The notes under the pieces were generated by a model. That model was not told where the DNA came from. It saw only the letters and a list, made by a program, of their open reading frames with translations, and ran no database searches. A DNA stretch of 64,000 nt from Spirometra erinaceieuropaei (lineage: Eukaryota; Platyhelminthes; Cestoda; Diphyllobothriidea; Diphyllobothriidae): NCBI GenBank assembly GCA_902702965.1, contig CACRXP010000007.1, positions 353,847 through 417,846 on the forward strand. The letters are read 5' to 3'. Positions 22,001 through 29,338 of the stretch are shown here, one piece after another; positions within the stretch are counted from its first letter, which is position 1, and every line of letters begins with the position of its first letter. Position numbers and translations under genes: made by a program.

Positions 22001-22705
22001 ATATGAGTCATTGTGTTCAATAAGCGCTGAGAAGAGTTGCAGAGTTTGATTAACTAGGTCTTGTTGCGGAGATAAGCACAGTTTGAATAAGGCCGGCATC
22101 GAAGGGTGCGACCAAATGCGTTCGGCAGCCGTAGACCCCTCATCGACAACCAAGGATACGAGGTTATTTAAAGCCTAAAATAAGCTTATCAAGGAGAACA
22201 AACCTGAGATAACAAAGTCGACGGAGGATCCTGCGTAATTATATCGAACATTGCTGCTATTTTCCCACCAAGGGAGTGCGTCTGCTCTTTGGTCGATGTA
22301 ACGGAAGCTTCTAAGCGATAAGCGAGGGCTTGGATAGCTTTGTTTTTCGGATCCATATGGAGTAGCCTCTTGACGTCTACCAGAGCGTCACACAAATTGC
22401 TCATATTTTCGTAAGCAAGGCAACGACGATACAATGCCTTCGTATCAGACGGGCATATTTGAAGGGCTAACAGGGAAATTAAATAAAATCACCTCCACTT
22501 TACCGGAATTCGCAGCCTTAACTGCTGAAGTATTATCTCCCAACTTTAAGAAACACTGCGCCTGATTCCTGTATATTATTTCACGAAGATCTTTTGGCGT
22601 ATCGGGGAGTGCCAAACATTTTTCATATAGTGTTAATGCTTCTTTGTATTCCCCTTTACTAAAAAGCTCGTTCGCCTCGGCTTTTATCTGGTCAGCTACA
22701 ACCAT
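1101..22705 (-). CDS. UNC45: UNC45 myosin co-chaperone, 3'-partial (9 exons)
   Basis: UNC45 proteins fold and stabilise myosin with Hsp90: an N-terminal TPR module binds Hsp90/Hsp70 tails, a central armadillo region links, and the C-terminal UCS domain binds myosin. Exons read on the minus strand: 22705-22504, 22466-22204, 22174-22001, 17081-16850, 11802-11635, 8904-8616, 4094-3932, 3131-2997 and 1427-1101. All phases agree and the sum is 1953 nt, 651 codons. The ATG at 22705 is chosen because it starts just before the first TPR helix (MVVADQIKAEANELF) and an in-frame stop lies a little upstream. Diagnostic blocks are the TPR repeats, RALVGLCKLGALGGAD across the last exon junction, and IRWAIDGLAFLSLNAEVKE. 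Usual length is about 930-950 aa, so roughly 280 C-terminal residues are missing. The 16850 donor is the least certain boundary (a donor at 16860 breaks phase). Confidence 0.93.
1722..2100. repeat. 131-bp minisatellite, about 2.9 copies, in a UNC45 intron
   Basis: The phrase GAGGACCAAACTGGCCATAA recurs at spacings of 131 bp (GG of the phrase at 1754, 1885 and 2016), followed each time by a related block containing the GTCCAAA and TTTTGGGCCGGACG motifs. The third copy is the most diverged. Overlapping open frames on the minus strand are a by-product of a period that is not a multiple of three. It sits wholly inside the intron between UNC45 exons 8 and 9. Confidence 0.85.
2464..2880. repeat. 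Imperfect inverted repeat of about 50 bp
   Basis: Bases 2464-2511 (GATGCAGTATGCGACCCCAC onward to GGCCATCGCG) match the reverse complement of about 2822-2877. The arms are about 310 bp apart. This could be the remains of a foldback element or two opposed copies of one repeat; no coding sequence is seen between the arms. Confidence 0.6.
3235..3753 (-). mobile_element. PLE 3'-end remnant with hammerhead-like motif
   Basis: The minus strand at 3322-3278 has the Penelope-type ribozyme core in decayed form: CTAATGA, a stem II GGGTTT...GAATCC, then GAAACGCC, followed by AGGCGAATAAAAC. The adjoining 3560-3740 resembles the region between the GIY-YIG frame and the ribozyme in the better copy at 46.6-46.9 kb (shared phrases around GCGGTAATGGC, CTCATCGCC and CGCGTGGCTAATTACTC). 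No endonuclease frame survives here. It lies in the intron between UNC45 exons 7 and 8. Confidence 0.6.
3754..3791. repeat. (GGA)n microsatellite
   Basis: An uninterrupted GGA triplet run is visible at the edge of the PLE remnant. Triplet tracts recur next to PLE and SINE copies elsewhere in this window. Confidence 0.95.
4095..4581. other. Start of UNC45 intron 6, no gene seen
   Basis: Bases directly upstream (minus strand) of exon 7 include its acceptor tract. The remainder has no recognisable coding or repeat structure apart from the duplication that begins near 4582. Confidence 0.5.
4582..6040. repeat. Tandem duplication of an about 0.8-kb unit (two copies)
   Basis: Unit A (4582-5378) and unit B (5379-about 6040) are alignable over most of their length. 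The phrase CACGAAATACACGCTAA recurs 793 bp apart; the later phrase GAAGACCGGAGGC recurs about 714 bp apart because B lacks about 80 bp present in A (around 4750-4830). Both contain a poly-C stretch and TCTCATGAAA...GAAAGGATTxCxTAG, which resembles the ends of the foldback family described below. B is broken near 6040 by a SINE cluster and its last phrase (CAGGTCAGGATGTTGGCTTT) resumes at about 6560. No coding sequence is supported. Confidence 0.8.
6189..6337 (-). mobile_element. SINE copy, distal half (minus)
   Basis: This is the reverse complement of the distal half of the tRNA-headed SINE seen complete at 58470-58740: the GGGGCGCTCACCGATCG end, the GAACTCG/CGAGTTC hairpin, the AGCCCAACCAGCAGC block and the ACAAAGACAAGGGAGAC block. 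The tRNA-like head is missing. It lies head to head with the next copy. Confidence 0.8.
6376..6545 (+). mobile_element. SINE copy with tRNA-like head (plus)
   Basis: The head has a Pol III A box (TGGCCCAGTGATTAGAGGC) and B box (AGTTCGAGCCTC), followed by the family body GGCTGACGACGGCTAATAAG and CTTGTCTTTGTCGGTAATA. The anticodon-arm region is not a clean tRNA fold, so this is a SINE and not a tRNA gene. It ends after GGTAATACCATA and lacks the distal half. Confidence 0.85.
6561..7196. mobile_element. Foldback / long terminal-inverted-repeat element, copy 1
   Basis: The left end TCAGGATGTTGGCTTTTGAA and the right end (reverse complement TCAGGATGCCGCCTTCTGAA) pair. Internal blocks also mirror each other: TTACTTAAG, ATTTTCGAT, GCATGCACGAAAATAT. 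There is no transposase. The arms match those of the longer copies at 9.7, 50.8, 51.6 and 56.2 kb. A non-autonomous DNA transposon is likely. Confidence 0.7.
7325..7762 (+). pseudogene. PLE GIY-YIG endonuclease fragment of a divergent lineage
   Basis: The frame contains CAYEFTYTCGCKHIGRTQRQ followed by LAARSVQHQPKWL. This is the GIY-YIG pattern of Penelope-like elements, with the YIG tyrosine replaced by H, an Arg of the RxxxR type, and a histidine where the EH pair normally sits. It is more diverged from the other PLE copies here (CSCGQSNYVGETGR type) than they are from each other. No reverse transcriptase is linked. Probably dead. It lies in UNC45 intron 6. Confidence 0.6.
7763..8615. other. 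UNC45 intron 6, remainder, nothing recognised
   Basis: Apart from short unrelated open frames, neither strand shows a family signature. The ribosomal, tRNA and repeat patterns used elsewhere in the window do not occur here. Confidence 0.5.
8616..17081 (-). CDS. UNC45: UNC45 exons 4-6: central armadillo region
   Basis: Exon 4 (17081-16850) reads ALQLLQTLKPQYFIGRAF then SLSMCKFLRRLLESLTQVKA. Exon 5 (11802-11635) reads VKAPVEEMLRQITRAL and TIVPWETG-like helices ending DWSKQFIAQEG. Exon 6 (8904-8616) continues GAIERLLEIAAASC, then RLTVACLLSRLYEDLVSDAQ. The join QEG|GAIERLLE is a typical UNC45 helix. Exon 6 carries a proline/threonine-rich insertion (SPPPPTPASETP and following) of about 35 residues that relatives lack, made from CCA/ACC triplets. 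Large introns (5047, 2730 and 4521 nt) house most of the repeats. Confidence 0.88.
9146..9202. repeat. (GGT)n microsatellite
   Basis: About 19 uninterrupted GGT triplets are visible. The His/Thr homopolymer frames on the minus strand are artefacts of this tract. Confidence 0.95.
9485..9600 (+). mobile_element. Degenerate SINE body fragment
   Basis: The phrases GGTTGAGTATGGCCTGCTGA, AGGCTAGAAATGGTCATTCC and GCCGCTGTGCGGCTG follow the order of the SINE body and its distal half. The head with A and B boxes is not intact. Confidence 0.6.
9667..10652. mobile_element. Foldback / long TIR element, copy 2
   Basis: The ends GTAGGTGGGCTAA and TTAGCCCACCTA pair, and the arms stay complementary for about 400 bp on each side: the TGCCTTTTCGTTTTGAAA, ATCCGGC/GCCGG, CTTAAGTAG, TTCATGGAAAACATG and ATACTCGAAGGAAGG blocks are mirrored. 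The centre is about 200 bp of A/T-rich unique DNA. No transposase frame is present. Copy 4 at 56.2 kb is closely similar throughout. Confidence 0.85.
10653..11634. other. UNC45 intron 5, remainder, no gene seen
   Basis: No exon or known repeat was recognised. A minus-strand open frame at 10962-11198 lies between UNC45 exons but matches no part of the family and is not needed for phase. Confidence 0.5.
12250..13010 (-). pseudogene. PLE 3'-end remnant: GIY-YIG fragment plus ribozyme-like end
   Basis: The minus strand reads SSQVVAYSTRSGHTFKSDEV then EILARGDNRMSRELPESWF, matching the C-terminal half of the GIY-YIG domain in the good copy at 46.6-47.4 kb. The upstream half (12800-12960) matches the same copy at DNA level but is shifted by indels. 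Downstream, 12296-12255 carries the hammerhead-like core (CTGATGT...GGGTTCGAG...GAATCCGAAGCGTC), with mutations in the core G, A and stem I. Both the endonuclease and the ribozyme are therefore probably dead. It lies in UNC45 intron 4. Confidence 0.75.
13011..14507. other. UNC45 intron 4 segment, unrecognised, with assembly gap
   Basis: A 13230-13300 piece resembles one end of the foldback family (CAACATTTCATGAGATCGGCC). The rest shows no family. Frames running through the N run are meaningless. Confidence 0.5.
13905..13966. other. Assembly gap (62 N)
   Basis: A run of 62 undetermined bases. The true size of the missing sequence is unknown, and any reading frame crossing it should be ignored. 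Confidence 0.99.
14508..15943. repeat. Direct repeat of about 215 bp (14508-14722 and 15730-15943)
   Basis: Both segments run GGTATGG.TTATG.TCGG.GTTA.TTACTCCGGGGAGCATT through ATTGTCACCAA and end GCAGGCAT.GTCAAAAAG, with about 80 percent agreement by eye. The spacing is 1222 bp. What the unit belongs to is not known. Between the copies there is A/T-rich unique sequence and no gene. Confidence 0.75.
16205..16535. mobile_element. Head-to-head pair of PLE ribozyme ends
   Basis: Two copies of the PLE terminal sequence lie in opposite orientation. The minus copy (16300-16257) has CTAATGATGGGTTAG...GAATCCGAAATGTC. The plus copy (16430-16473) has CTGATGATGGGTTCG...GAACCCGAAACTTC, with stem I GCCT/AGGC. 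Outward of each core are the same GCGATC and TCTTC motifs found at 46.5 and 47.6 kb. About 130 bp between them matches the pre-ribozyme segment of the 46.6-kb copy. There is no PLE coding sequence, so this is a solo inverted terminal structure. Confidence 0.75.
17082..18029. other. UNC45 intron 3, left part, unassigned
   Basis: A plus-strand frame of about 100 codons at 17522-17827 is open but shows no recognised domain. No UNC45 exon is required here because exons 3 and 4 join in phase and align continuously with the family. Confidence 0.5.
18030..19560 (-). pseudogene. PLE copy: RT and GIY-YIG, interrupted by a SINE
   Basis: On the minus strand 19390-19075 reads a Penelope-type reverse transcriptase with the catalytic FWAHYVDDTLVNIDRDK, then the MFNYNSSHPLQHKRNCVHM block. 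A SINE follows (19070-18897). The frame resumes CRRVETHCIRPATEVKEMK, LPYMEGVSKAAARSIAPLGI and then the GIY-YIG domain (18586-18300: VVYRLQCSCATCNYIGETDR, RMHEHKFAVQRL). At least three in-frame stops plus the SINE make it non-functional. At 18086-18048 a ribozyme-like end (GACGAAGTAGCTACTCGAAACGTC) sits where the terminal repeat is expected. The element is 5'-truncated upstream of the YVDD region. Confidence 0.85.
18897..19070 (+). mobile_element. SINE copy inserted into the PLE reverse transcriptase
   Basis: The head carries an A box (TGGCCCAGTGGTTAGAGGC) and B box (CAGTTCGAGCCTCGG), then the body to GGTAATAGCATTCTGCCTA. It splits the PLE frame between NCVHML and CRRVETHC, two adjacent blocks in intact PLEs, so the SINE arrived after the PLE. 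Opposite strands are used by the two elements. Confidence 0.85.
19561..22000. other. UNC45 intron 3, right part, nothing recognised
   Basis: No exon or clear repeat was found. A minus-strand phrase at about 21460-21425 (AAGTAG...CTACTTGAAACGTT) resembles the ribozyme-like end at 18.05 kb and may be an isolated PLE end fragment, but it is too degraded to call. Confidence 0.45.
22001..22705 (-). CDS. UNC45: UNC45 exons 1-3: Hsp90-binding TPR module
   Basis: Exon 1 (22705-22504) encodes helix pairs KAEANELFSKGEYKEALTLY and IIYRNQAQCFLKLGDN, with the Asn residues typical of the carboxylate clamp. Exon 2 (22466-22204) adds ALYRRCLAYENMSNLCDALV and VKRLLHMDPKNKAIQALAYR, ending before the linker KIAAMFDIITQDP. 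Exon 3 (22174-22001) begins ALNNLVSLVVDEGSTAAERI, the first armadillo helix. The three exons are separated by introns of only 37 and 29 nt. Confidence 0.93.
22175..22203 (-). other. UNC45: 29-nt intron of UNC45 (intron 2)
   Basis: On the minus strand the sequence runs TTATCTCAG|GTTTGTTCTC...TTATTTTAG|GCTTTAAATAAC. Removal joins DPPSTLLSQ to ALNNLVSLVV in phase 0. Retention would also keep length off a multiple of three, so removal is required for the protein. Confidence 0.88.
22467..22503 (-). other. UNC45: 37-nt intron of UNC45 (intron 1)
   Basis: On the minus strand: GAATTCCG|GTAAAGTGG...CCCTGTTAG|CCCTTCAAATATGC. Splicing restores KAANSALQICPSDTKALYRR, a textbook TPR helix, in phase 1. Unspliced, the frame runs to a stop in unrelated residues. 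Confidence 0.9.
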
Positions 22706-23349
22706 AGGGGGAACGCTTTTTACTACCACTTGCCGAACCCTCAATTCCTATTATTATTATTATCATCGTCATCATCTCTCAAGGCCATCTGAGAGCTGAA
22801 CTTTTATAAGGCAATGTGGTCGCCCCGAAGGCGTTTAAATTGAAATCAGAACCTAACGGGTACATGCTCTCAAAAAGTGATCCAAATAACAGACTTCAAT
22901 CCAACTTAGAGGGTGTTAAAAGTCAAAAATAAGGTGTAAAATTTGGTGAAGGTGTTGTTTCCTAACTTATTGCCCAGATAATCGAATGTCACTTGCACGA
23001 AATCATCTCCACAAGACCAGCCACGTATCGTACACTGAAAGGCACTGGGGGTCGCTTTCGGGTGAAGGGAAGAGTGCAATCAAGACCAGCAGAGCAAGTG
23101 GGTTGAAACGAAACCAGACCAGGGCGAATTGACCAATACAAATATGAGAGAGGGTAAATACGTGCCGATTCATATTGAGGTAGTATATTAACCCAACCAG
23201 TGCGAGCAAAATAAGCTCGACTCGTGGAACTATTCGCCGGGACTGAGGATGGTTTGAGCATGTATTGATTTTTGTCCATTTTTGTCTTTAAGTGAAAAGG
23301 GGAAGCAAATGGGAACTAGAAACAACTCCGTGTTTCTGTTCGTTGAGGA
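22706..23349. other. Region upstream of UNC45
   Basis: This should hold the UNC45 promoter and 5' UTR. It contains a short (ATT)n tract near 22750 and an in-frame stop a little upstream of the chosen ATG. No TATA box or other element can be asserted. Open frames at 22989-23279 have no family match. Confidence 0.4.
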
Positions 23350-24066
23350 AAAGCGGAGAAGATTTTCAAAGATGATCTTTTAACGTCCTAATTACACATC
23401 TGCAGCGAGCGGTTGAGGATTTCCTGGCGTCTTTCATGCGTGCTCGAGCTGATTCTTTGGTTGCGAACACATAGGTATCTGAAGAAAAACAGCTAGCCGA
23501 AGTGGTCCAGTTTACCGAAAACCATTCGTTAAATGTCACGAAACTTTTCTCTAGAAAAATACGAACTCATAGAAAGACGCAGCATCCCATCCTCCGAGGC
23601 GCTCTCGGAAATCCCATAGTTGATGCCCAGTTAACCGCTGATAGTTTCAATGGCTTCCTGTCCAAAACGTTCATTGAAGACTCGACCACTCCGCTTCCGA
23701 CCATCAAGCCATTGACCGGGGCAGTTCTAGAAACTATAACTTTCACTCTGTGGGATATGACTGTTGCGATTCGGCGTTTTCGTCAATCTTATAGTCCAGG
23801 TCGTGATGGTGGCCCAGTAAGCCTTTTAAAAGCCGATGCAAACACGATCTTCCCATCCCTCTTATGCAAGATATTTAATCTTGCTCTTGAAACTGAAACC
23901 TATCCTACCTTGTGGAAGGAATCACACACATTGCCCATTCCTAAGCTCGGCAAATCTACATCATTTGATGACTTTCGGCCAATAAACACCCTCTCCGCAG
24001 TTTCGAAGATGTTAGAGACATTGATCAAGGATAAGATGATGCGTCACTTAACAGTGAATAACCTAC

Positions 24067-24780
24067 AAAAAGCGCAATGTCCGTACTGTACGCCATCAAG
24101 CGTGCGTTTATGGACTTTGACGAAGAAGCTTTCTCTAAGACATTCGGAGCATTCGTCCGGCCGCATTTAGAGTACGGCATACAAGCTTAGAGGCCGTGGG
24201 CTGTTGTGAATCAAAACTGCCTCGAAAGAGTCCAGAGGAGAGCCAGGAAGATGGTTAGGGGTCAAAGATCCTTTCCTTATCCAACCCGCCTAGTAAATCT
24301 GAACCTCTTTCCTTTGAGTTACAGGCAACTTCGCGGAGATCTCTTGCAAGCCTTCCGCATTGTAAAGGGGTTGGTTTGCAGTCTGGCCTTCGAGGACTTT
24401 TTTGAATTTGCTACCACGACCAACCTCCGAGGTCACCCGTTAAAACTGCGCACTCAGCAGGCACGGCTGGATGTGCGGAAGTTCTCCTTCTCGGTTCGAG
24501 TGGTCAAACCATGGAATGAGCTTCCCGCAGCTGTTGTGATATCACCATCTATACAAAGTTTCAAGAAGAATCTGGACATATTTATGTTCCGAAATGACCA
24601 AGAGCGATGAGAAGTCGAGCTCACCCCCTGTAACTCCTTCTCATTTTGACCCACCATTATGGGCATGTTCGAACTATTTCAGCCCAGAACATCTATCTGT
24701 ACACCACAAATTTTTTACGTTGCAAATAGGGTACTCCAAGGCTTACGCCTATTTCCCTCAATAAACTGAACTGAACTGAA
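24067..24780 (+). mobile_element. 5'-truncated LINE inserted in the CR1-like copy, (CTGAA)n tail
   Basis: The frame AIKRAFMDFDEEAFSKTFGA then FVRPHLEYGIQA, one stop, LERVQRRARKMVRGQ and ATTTNLRGHPLKLRTQQARL is the C-terminal thumb region of a second LINE family, related to the copy at 29.3-30.2 kb. It ends CAATAAACTGAACTGAACTGAA. Flanking CTAC at 24063-24066 and 24781-24784 fits a 4-bp target-site duplication; removing the insert and one CTAC restores AATAACCTACTGAGTGCT in the host frame. Confidence 0.85.
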
Positions 24781-24841
24781 CTACTGAGTGCTGCTCAGCA
24801 TGGATTCCTCAAAGCTCGATCTTGTGACACCTGTCAACTCT

Positions 24842-25068
24842 CTTAGAATAGAATAGAATAGGTTTATTGTAGCGCCCCTTGGGCACTGTCAGTCCCCTTT
24901 GAACTCAGGAAAAAAACCTAAAACAAACTCGTCAATGTTAGCTGCACTTTGACTTCATTTGCTTCGGGTGTCTCGTTAGCCAAAAGAGCGCGAATTGAGA
25001 GTTTGTTTTAAGTTAAAAAAAACCTCGGTTCTAAGGGAAAATAATAACAAAATTTTCAAAAAATAACG
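24842..25068 (-). mobile_element. LINE 3'-end fragment with (CTATT)n tail, copy 1
   Basis: On the minus strand the fragment ends GCGCTACAATAAACCTATTC then repeated CTATT units, typical of a CR1-type 3' tail. It is about 80 percent alike to the piece at 28042-28262. It separates two parts of the host LINE frame that are adjacent in intact relatives. No coding portion is retained. Confidence 0.8.
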
Positions 25069-26575
25069 ATATGAACAATGACTATGTTCTCCAATCTAGA
25101 GACAATGGTTTTGTACTTTACACAGTATATTTCGATTTCACCAAGGCTTTTGATCGTGCTGACCATGCTCTTCTTCTCTTAAAACTGTCCTCTTTCGGAA
25201 TAGGTGGCAAACTTTTGAATTTTATATCCTTTTACTTGGGCACTCGTACACAACGAGTTAAGATTTCCAATACCATCTCCAACCCCACACGTGTGAGGAG
25301 TGGAGTCATTCAGGGTAGCGTACTCGGCCCGCTTTTATTTTGCCTTTTCGTTAATGATGTACCCGATTTATTTCAGAATGGTAAGCCGTTCATGTATGCC
25401 GATGATCTTAAAGTTGCATATTGATATAAGCCGGCAGATCGTGACATCTAGCTTGAGCTCCTAAAGATCGATCTACAGGCTTTCGCCCAATGGTGCCGCA
25501 CATGGCGCCTCTCTCTTTCTTGGCATAAGTCCTCAGTCATGGTGGTTGGCGACGACCACCAACCTTAACTATATATTGAAGGTCACTCCATAAATGTGCC
25601 CAGGGTTATAAAAGATCTTGGCATATCATACTCCAAGAGTCTCAATCTCTCGGAGAACTGTGCCTTGATAGTCTCCAAAGCACGCAGAACGACCGGGTTT
25701 ATCCTCCGAAACTTTAAAACTAGGGACATCAGAATGCGCCTTTACAACATGTACGTTAGACCTGGTCTAGAATACTGTTCGTTTTTATTTAGCCCCATGC
25801 GTGCAACTGAGCGGAAGAAAATAGAATCCGTTCAACACTTTTTTACCAAGAGAATTTTAACCCTAGAACACCGACATTTGTCTTACCAAGAACGTTGCCG
25901 GCTTACGGGCCTTGATCCTTTATGGTTCCGTAGATTACAAAAGGGACTATTTTTGCTATTTAAACTCTTATATAATCACACATTTAACCCACTCAACTCT
26001 GTAAGACATCGTATCCACCCACGACGTAACAGTCACCGTGAGGTCTTCTTATTTCTGCCTCTGGCACGTGCTGTTAAATATTGTCGGTTCTATTCTGTAA
26101 ATGCAATTGCTATTTCGAATAATCTACCAATGAGTGTGAAAACTCTGCAAAATTATCCTTTATTTAAGAGAACTCTTACTCGATTTTTGCATTCACAAAA
26201 GCTTCCTCAAATTTTGGATTCTGAATTCACTGATCGTCTGTACCGTAGCGATGGCGTTTGTGGTCTCTGAACACTATGGCCGGTCTCACCAGCTGTTCCT
26301 CAACGCCTCTACTTTGACTATCCCAAACTTCATAAAAGGAATTGACGTCCGATAATCTCCGATACCGTGCAACCCCCTCACCCCCCCTTCCTTACGGTCG
26401 AAAATCTACCGCCAGCTGTTTTTTTTTTCTTACCACAAATACCAACACCAACTGTATTTTTATTCTTCAGGAGTTTTTTTTCACTGCTGGTCGGATTTGT
26501 GTTTGATCGCTTCCCTTGACAATGCCTGTTAACTGGCATTTAATAAATTAAATTTAAATTTAAATATAAGTAATT

Positions 26576-28041
26576 ATATGGTTTGCTGGCCCCTCCCAGG
26601 GACTGACAGTGCTTCAAGCAAAGACTGAGATTCAAATTAGTAGAACGTTTTGGTATTTATTATTATTGGCATACAATAAAAGCATGCATTGACATTATTA
26701 ATTACAAGGGCTCACATGTAAACTACAGTAAGTTCAGCGGAATGCAGTTATCCTTGAAATGCCTGCGGTTGGCGGTCAGCATTCCTTATCATTATACCGT
26801 CTGACTGACTCTTATGCCCTACATATTCGGTGTTTCTATTGCTCGCTTCGGATATAGATTCGCATTTCCGGCTCCCGACAAAATTACCTTCTTTGACAAT
26901 CCGGTCAATTAGATCGTCGTTGCCGTCTCTCGGTATTAAGAATTAAATTCGACCAAGCAATTCCGTAACCCACACGAATTTACTACAGGACTTTCGCAGT
27001 AATAACTAATTTACTTTTGGCGGCTTCTTGGTAATCAGCTCTACTCGGACTCCTAAGTCTATAAATGACCGAATAGTTCCGAAATCTGCTTTATACTATT
27101 GGTCTCGTTGAATAACCCTTTCTATAATTTGCAGAACGCTTCATTTTCTCCGATCAATAATGAGAATCGAAATCGTGCCCATTCGACGTCAGAGACTTCA
27201 GAACAATGTCTGATTATTGCCGAATTTGAGACCGAGCACCATGGTGGCGGGACCAGAATAGAAGCCAAAAGCAACAAGCTTATTGTTCTGTCAAACTGGC
27301 TAGCACACCGTAGGTTTCACATGCGGTGACGATTGGAGAAATCGGTATCGTAAAGGGAGGTGTGGCATAAACGTTGAAAGTGAGGAGTCCCTTGTGCATT
27401 TTTTCGGCAGGGGCCTGAGGCGCCACACCGACGAATGACCCCGCCACAATCCTATGTTACATCTTCTCTAGCCTCGTCGTAGTCCCGCTATATCCCCCCT
27501 TGTAAGGCTAGGGTGATGCTTGTAGAGATACATTAAGCACTATGCGATGTCGAAATGTCCGCCTTGGTAGACATACTGACGTCAAATCTCCTTTCAAAAA
27601 AACCAAGAAGTTTGAAGAATTGATGAGCTTCAACTACGAAAATTAGGCCTATGAGGCAAGATGAAGTGCTGGCCGAAAATTCTCGGAAAAGGAGGTGATA
27701 AAGGTTCTAAAGTGATTATGGATAATTCAAAAATATTTCTACCATTGAAATCATAGACAGGAGGCCGATTACATTCTAAATTCAGACGAATAAAATAAGA
27801 TAAGCAAGCATGACTTCTTCAAATGTGCCAAAGCTTTGAGGAAAAAGACAGCGTTTTTATGGAGCTCAAAAAAACTGAAAGCCCTTCGCTTGGAAGAAAT
27901 AAGGACGATCGTAGGAGCTCATAGACGAACAGAAAGAGTCCCAGAACATTCCGACAGGGCGAATCAGGGCAGAATGGCAATATGGTTGGGGTCTAGGCAA
28001 ACGTGCAGGCATCCTATAGCCCAATGCCCGCAGCCCCGTCC
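26576..28041. other. Intergenic, unrecognised
   Basis: Both strands carry short open frames only. The longest plus-strand ones (27099-27329 and 27836-28045) match no family known to me. The block is A/T-rich and may be old repeat debris. Confidence 0.45.
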
Positions 28042-28262
28042 TTAGAATAGAATAGGCTTATTATAGCACCTCTTGGGCATTGTCAGTCTCCTCTGAAAAC
28101 GGGAAAAAAACCTAAAAGAAACTCATCCAATTCAGCTGTTCTTTGGCTTCATTGGTTTCGGATGTCTGCTAAGTCAATAGAACGTGAATTCAGACTTTGT
28201 TTTAGATTTAAAAAACCCGACTTCCAAGGTAAAATAATAGCAAAGTTAAAAAAGTACAATAG
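28042..28262 (-). mobile_element. LINE 3'-end fragment with (CTATT)n tail, copy 2
   Basis: This matches the fragment at 24842-25068 block by block (TATTATAGCACCTCTTGGGCA versus TATTGTAGCGCCCCTTGGGC; then GGGAAAAAAACCTAAAA; TCGGATGTCTGCTAAG). Tail repeats are fewer. No target duplication could be assigned by eye. Confidence 0.8.
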
Positions 28263-29338
28263 ATAAAATATAGAGAGTGAAGTTTGGAGTTTTGTAGGAT
28301 TTAGATCATGAATATATCGCCCTTCATAGAACTTGAAGGAATTTGACATCGGTCGGACACTGAAAATGTGTTCGAGTTGAATAAATATGGGTGTCTGAAA
28401 GTTGCCGTGTAACGCCCCACGACTTCGATATGGTTGTTTGAATGGAGAAACTCTTTTTCGCGCGCGGACCTAGGATAGTGGTGGCGTAACCGCGTGCTGG
28501 CGAAGATGACCGGCGTCCCATCCTCTCACTTCCGCCGACCCCCTTTCCCGCAACTTGCCGTGACACTCGCAACGCTCTCTCTCTCTACGTCGGCACCTCC
28601 CTTGGGCCTCCCTTGCACTTGCCCACAGCGCTGCGCTCCCTATCAGTTAATTAGCTGGTATGTCGATATCGCCTCTCCATCCAGACAGGTTACTCCACTG
28701 TTGTAACTCATTCTGTTTGTACAATTAACCATTATTTTACCCAATTCCAATTCCTATTTCTGTCCACTATACCTTATCGCCTGCTTGACGTTCCTTCTTC
28801 CCTTACGTGCGGATGAGCATCGCGACTTATTAACAATCCTATTCACATCGACGTTAGCCAGGATCTCTCTCCAGTGCGTCGCGTCTTTGGTGTGTGCTAC
28901 CCTTGACGTCCTCGGCCGCTGCAGCCGTTTGTCAGTCTATTTGGGCATTTGCTTAGAGTCGGTCGTACGGTTCGTTCGTGTTTCTCAGAAGGATTACCAT
29001 GGTTGTTTGGACTAGCAGTTGGAAAGGATGAACATATATCAAGAGCAGTGAACATTCAGGGGTAGTTAACCATCCAAGATATCAAAATAATATTGAATTA
29101 TGTATCTTATTGTTCTTGATAGTATGACATTAGAGGTGTGTTTGTCGACTGTTTACTATGACCTAATATAGTTATACATAGCTTTGATATAGCCTAAATA
29201 TGGACTTTCGCACAACTCTTTCAGCATAATTTAGTGTATATGAGGGATGTAGAGAGATCCTTGAAAAACCTTGTTTACAGATATACCTGTGAGAAAAACA
29301 TGCAAATAGTTACATAGCAGTTATGCCAGTCATTGATA
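28263..29338. other. Intergenic, no gene seen
   Basis: Nothing recognisable. The 29150-29338 part may be the 3' UTR of the LINE that starts at 29339 on the minus strand, but no microsatellite tail marks its end. Confidence 0.4.

Larger units (their letters stand above)
23350..26575 (+). pseudogene. CR1-like LINE reverse transcriptase, split by two insertions
   Basis: Three collinear pieces make one reverse transcriptase. Piece 1 (about 23350-24066) covers the pre-fingers region and PISLxxKLGKS-type fingers (LPIPKLGKSTSFDDFRPINT). Piece 2 (24781-24841) reads LSAAQHGFLKARSCDTCQ. Piece 3 (25069-26270) has VYFDFTKAFDRADHALLL, GVIQGSVLGPLLFCLF, the catalytic MYADDLK, and the thumb/C-terminus YVRPGLEYCSFLFSPM. 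In-frame stops occur near 23480, 25423, 25450 and 25567, so it is dead. The 3' UTR ends with AATAAATTAAATTTAAATTT. No endonuclease precedes it, so the copy is 5'-truncated. Confidence 0.88.

Noticed and set aside
22706..22744. UNC45 start at 22744
   Set aside because: That codon is TTG, not ATG; the first ATG in frame is at 22705 and an in-frame stop lies just upstream.
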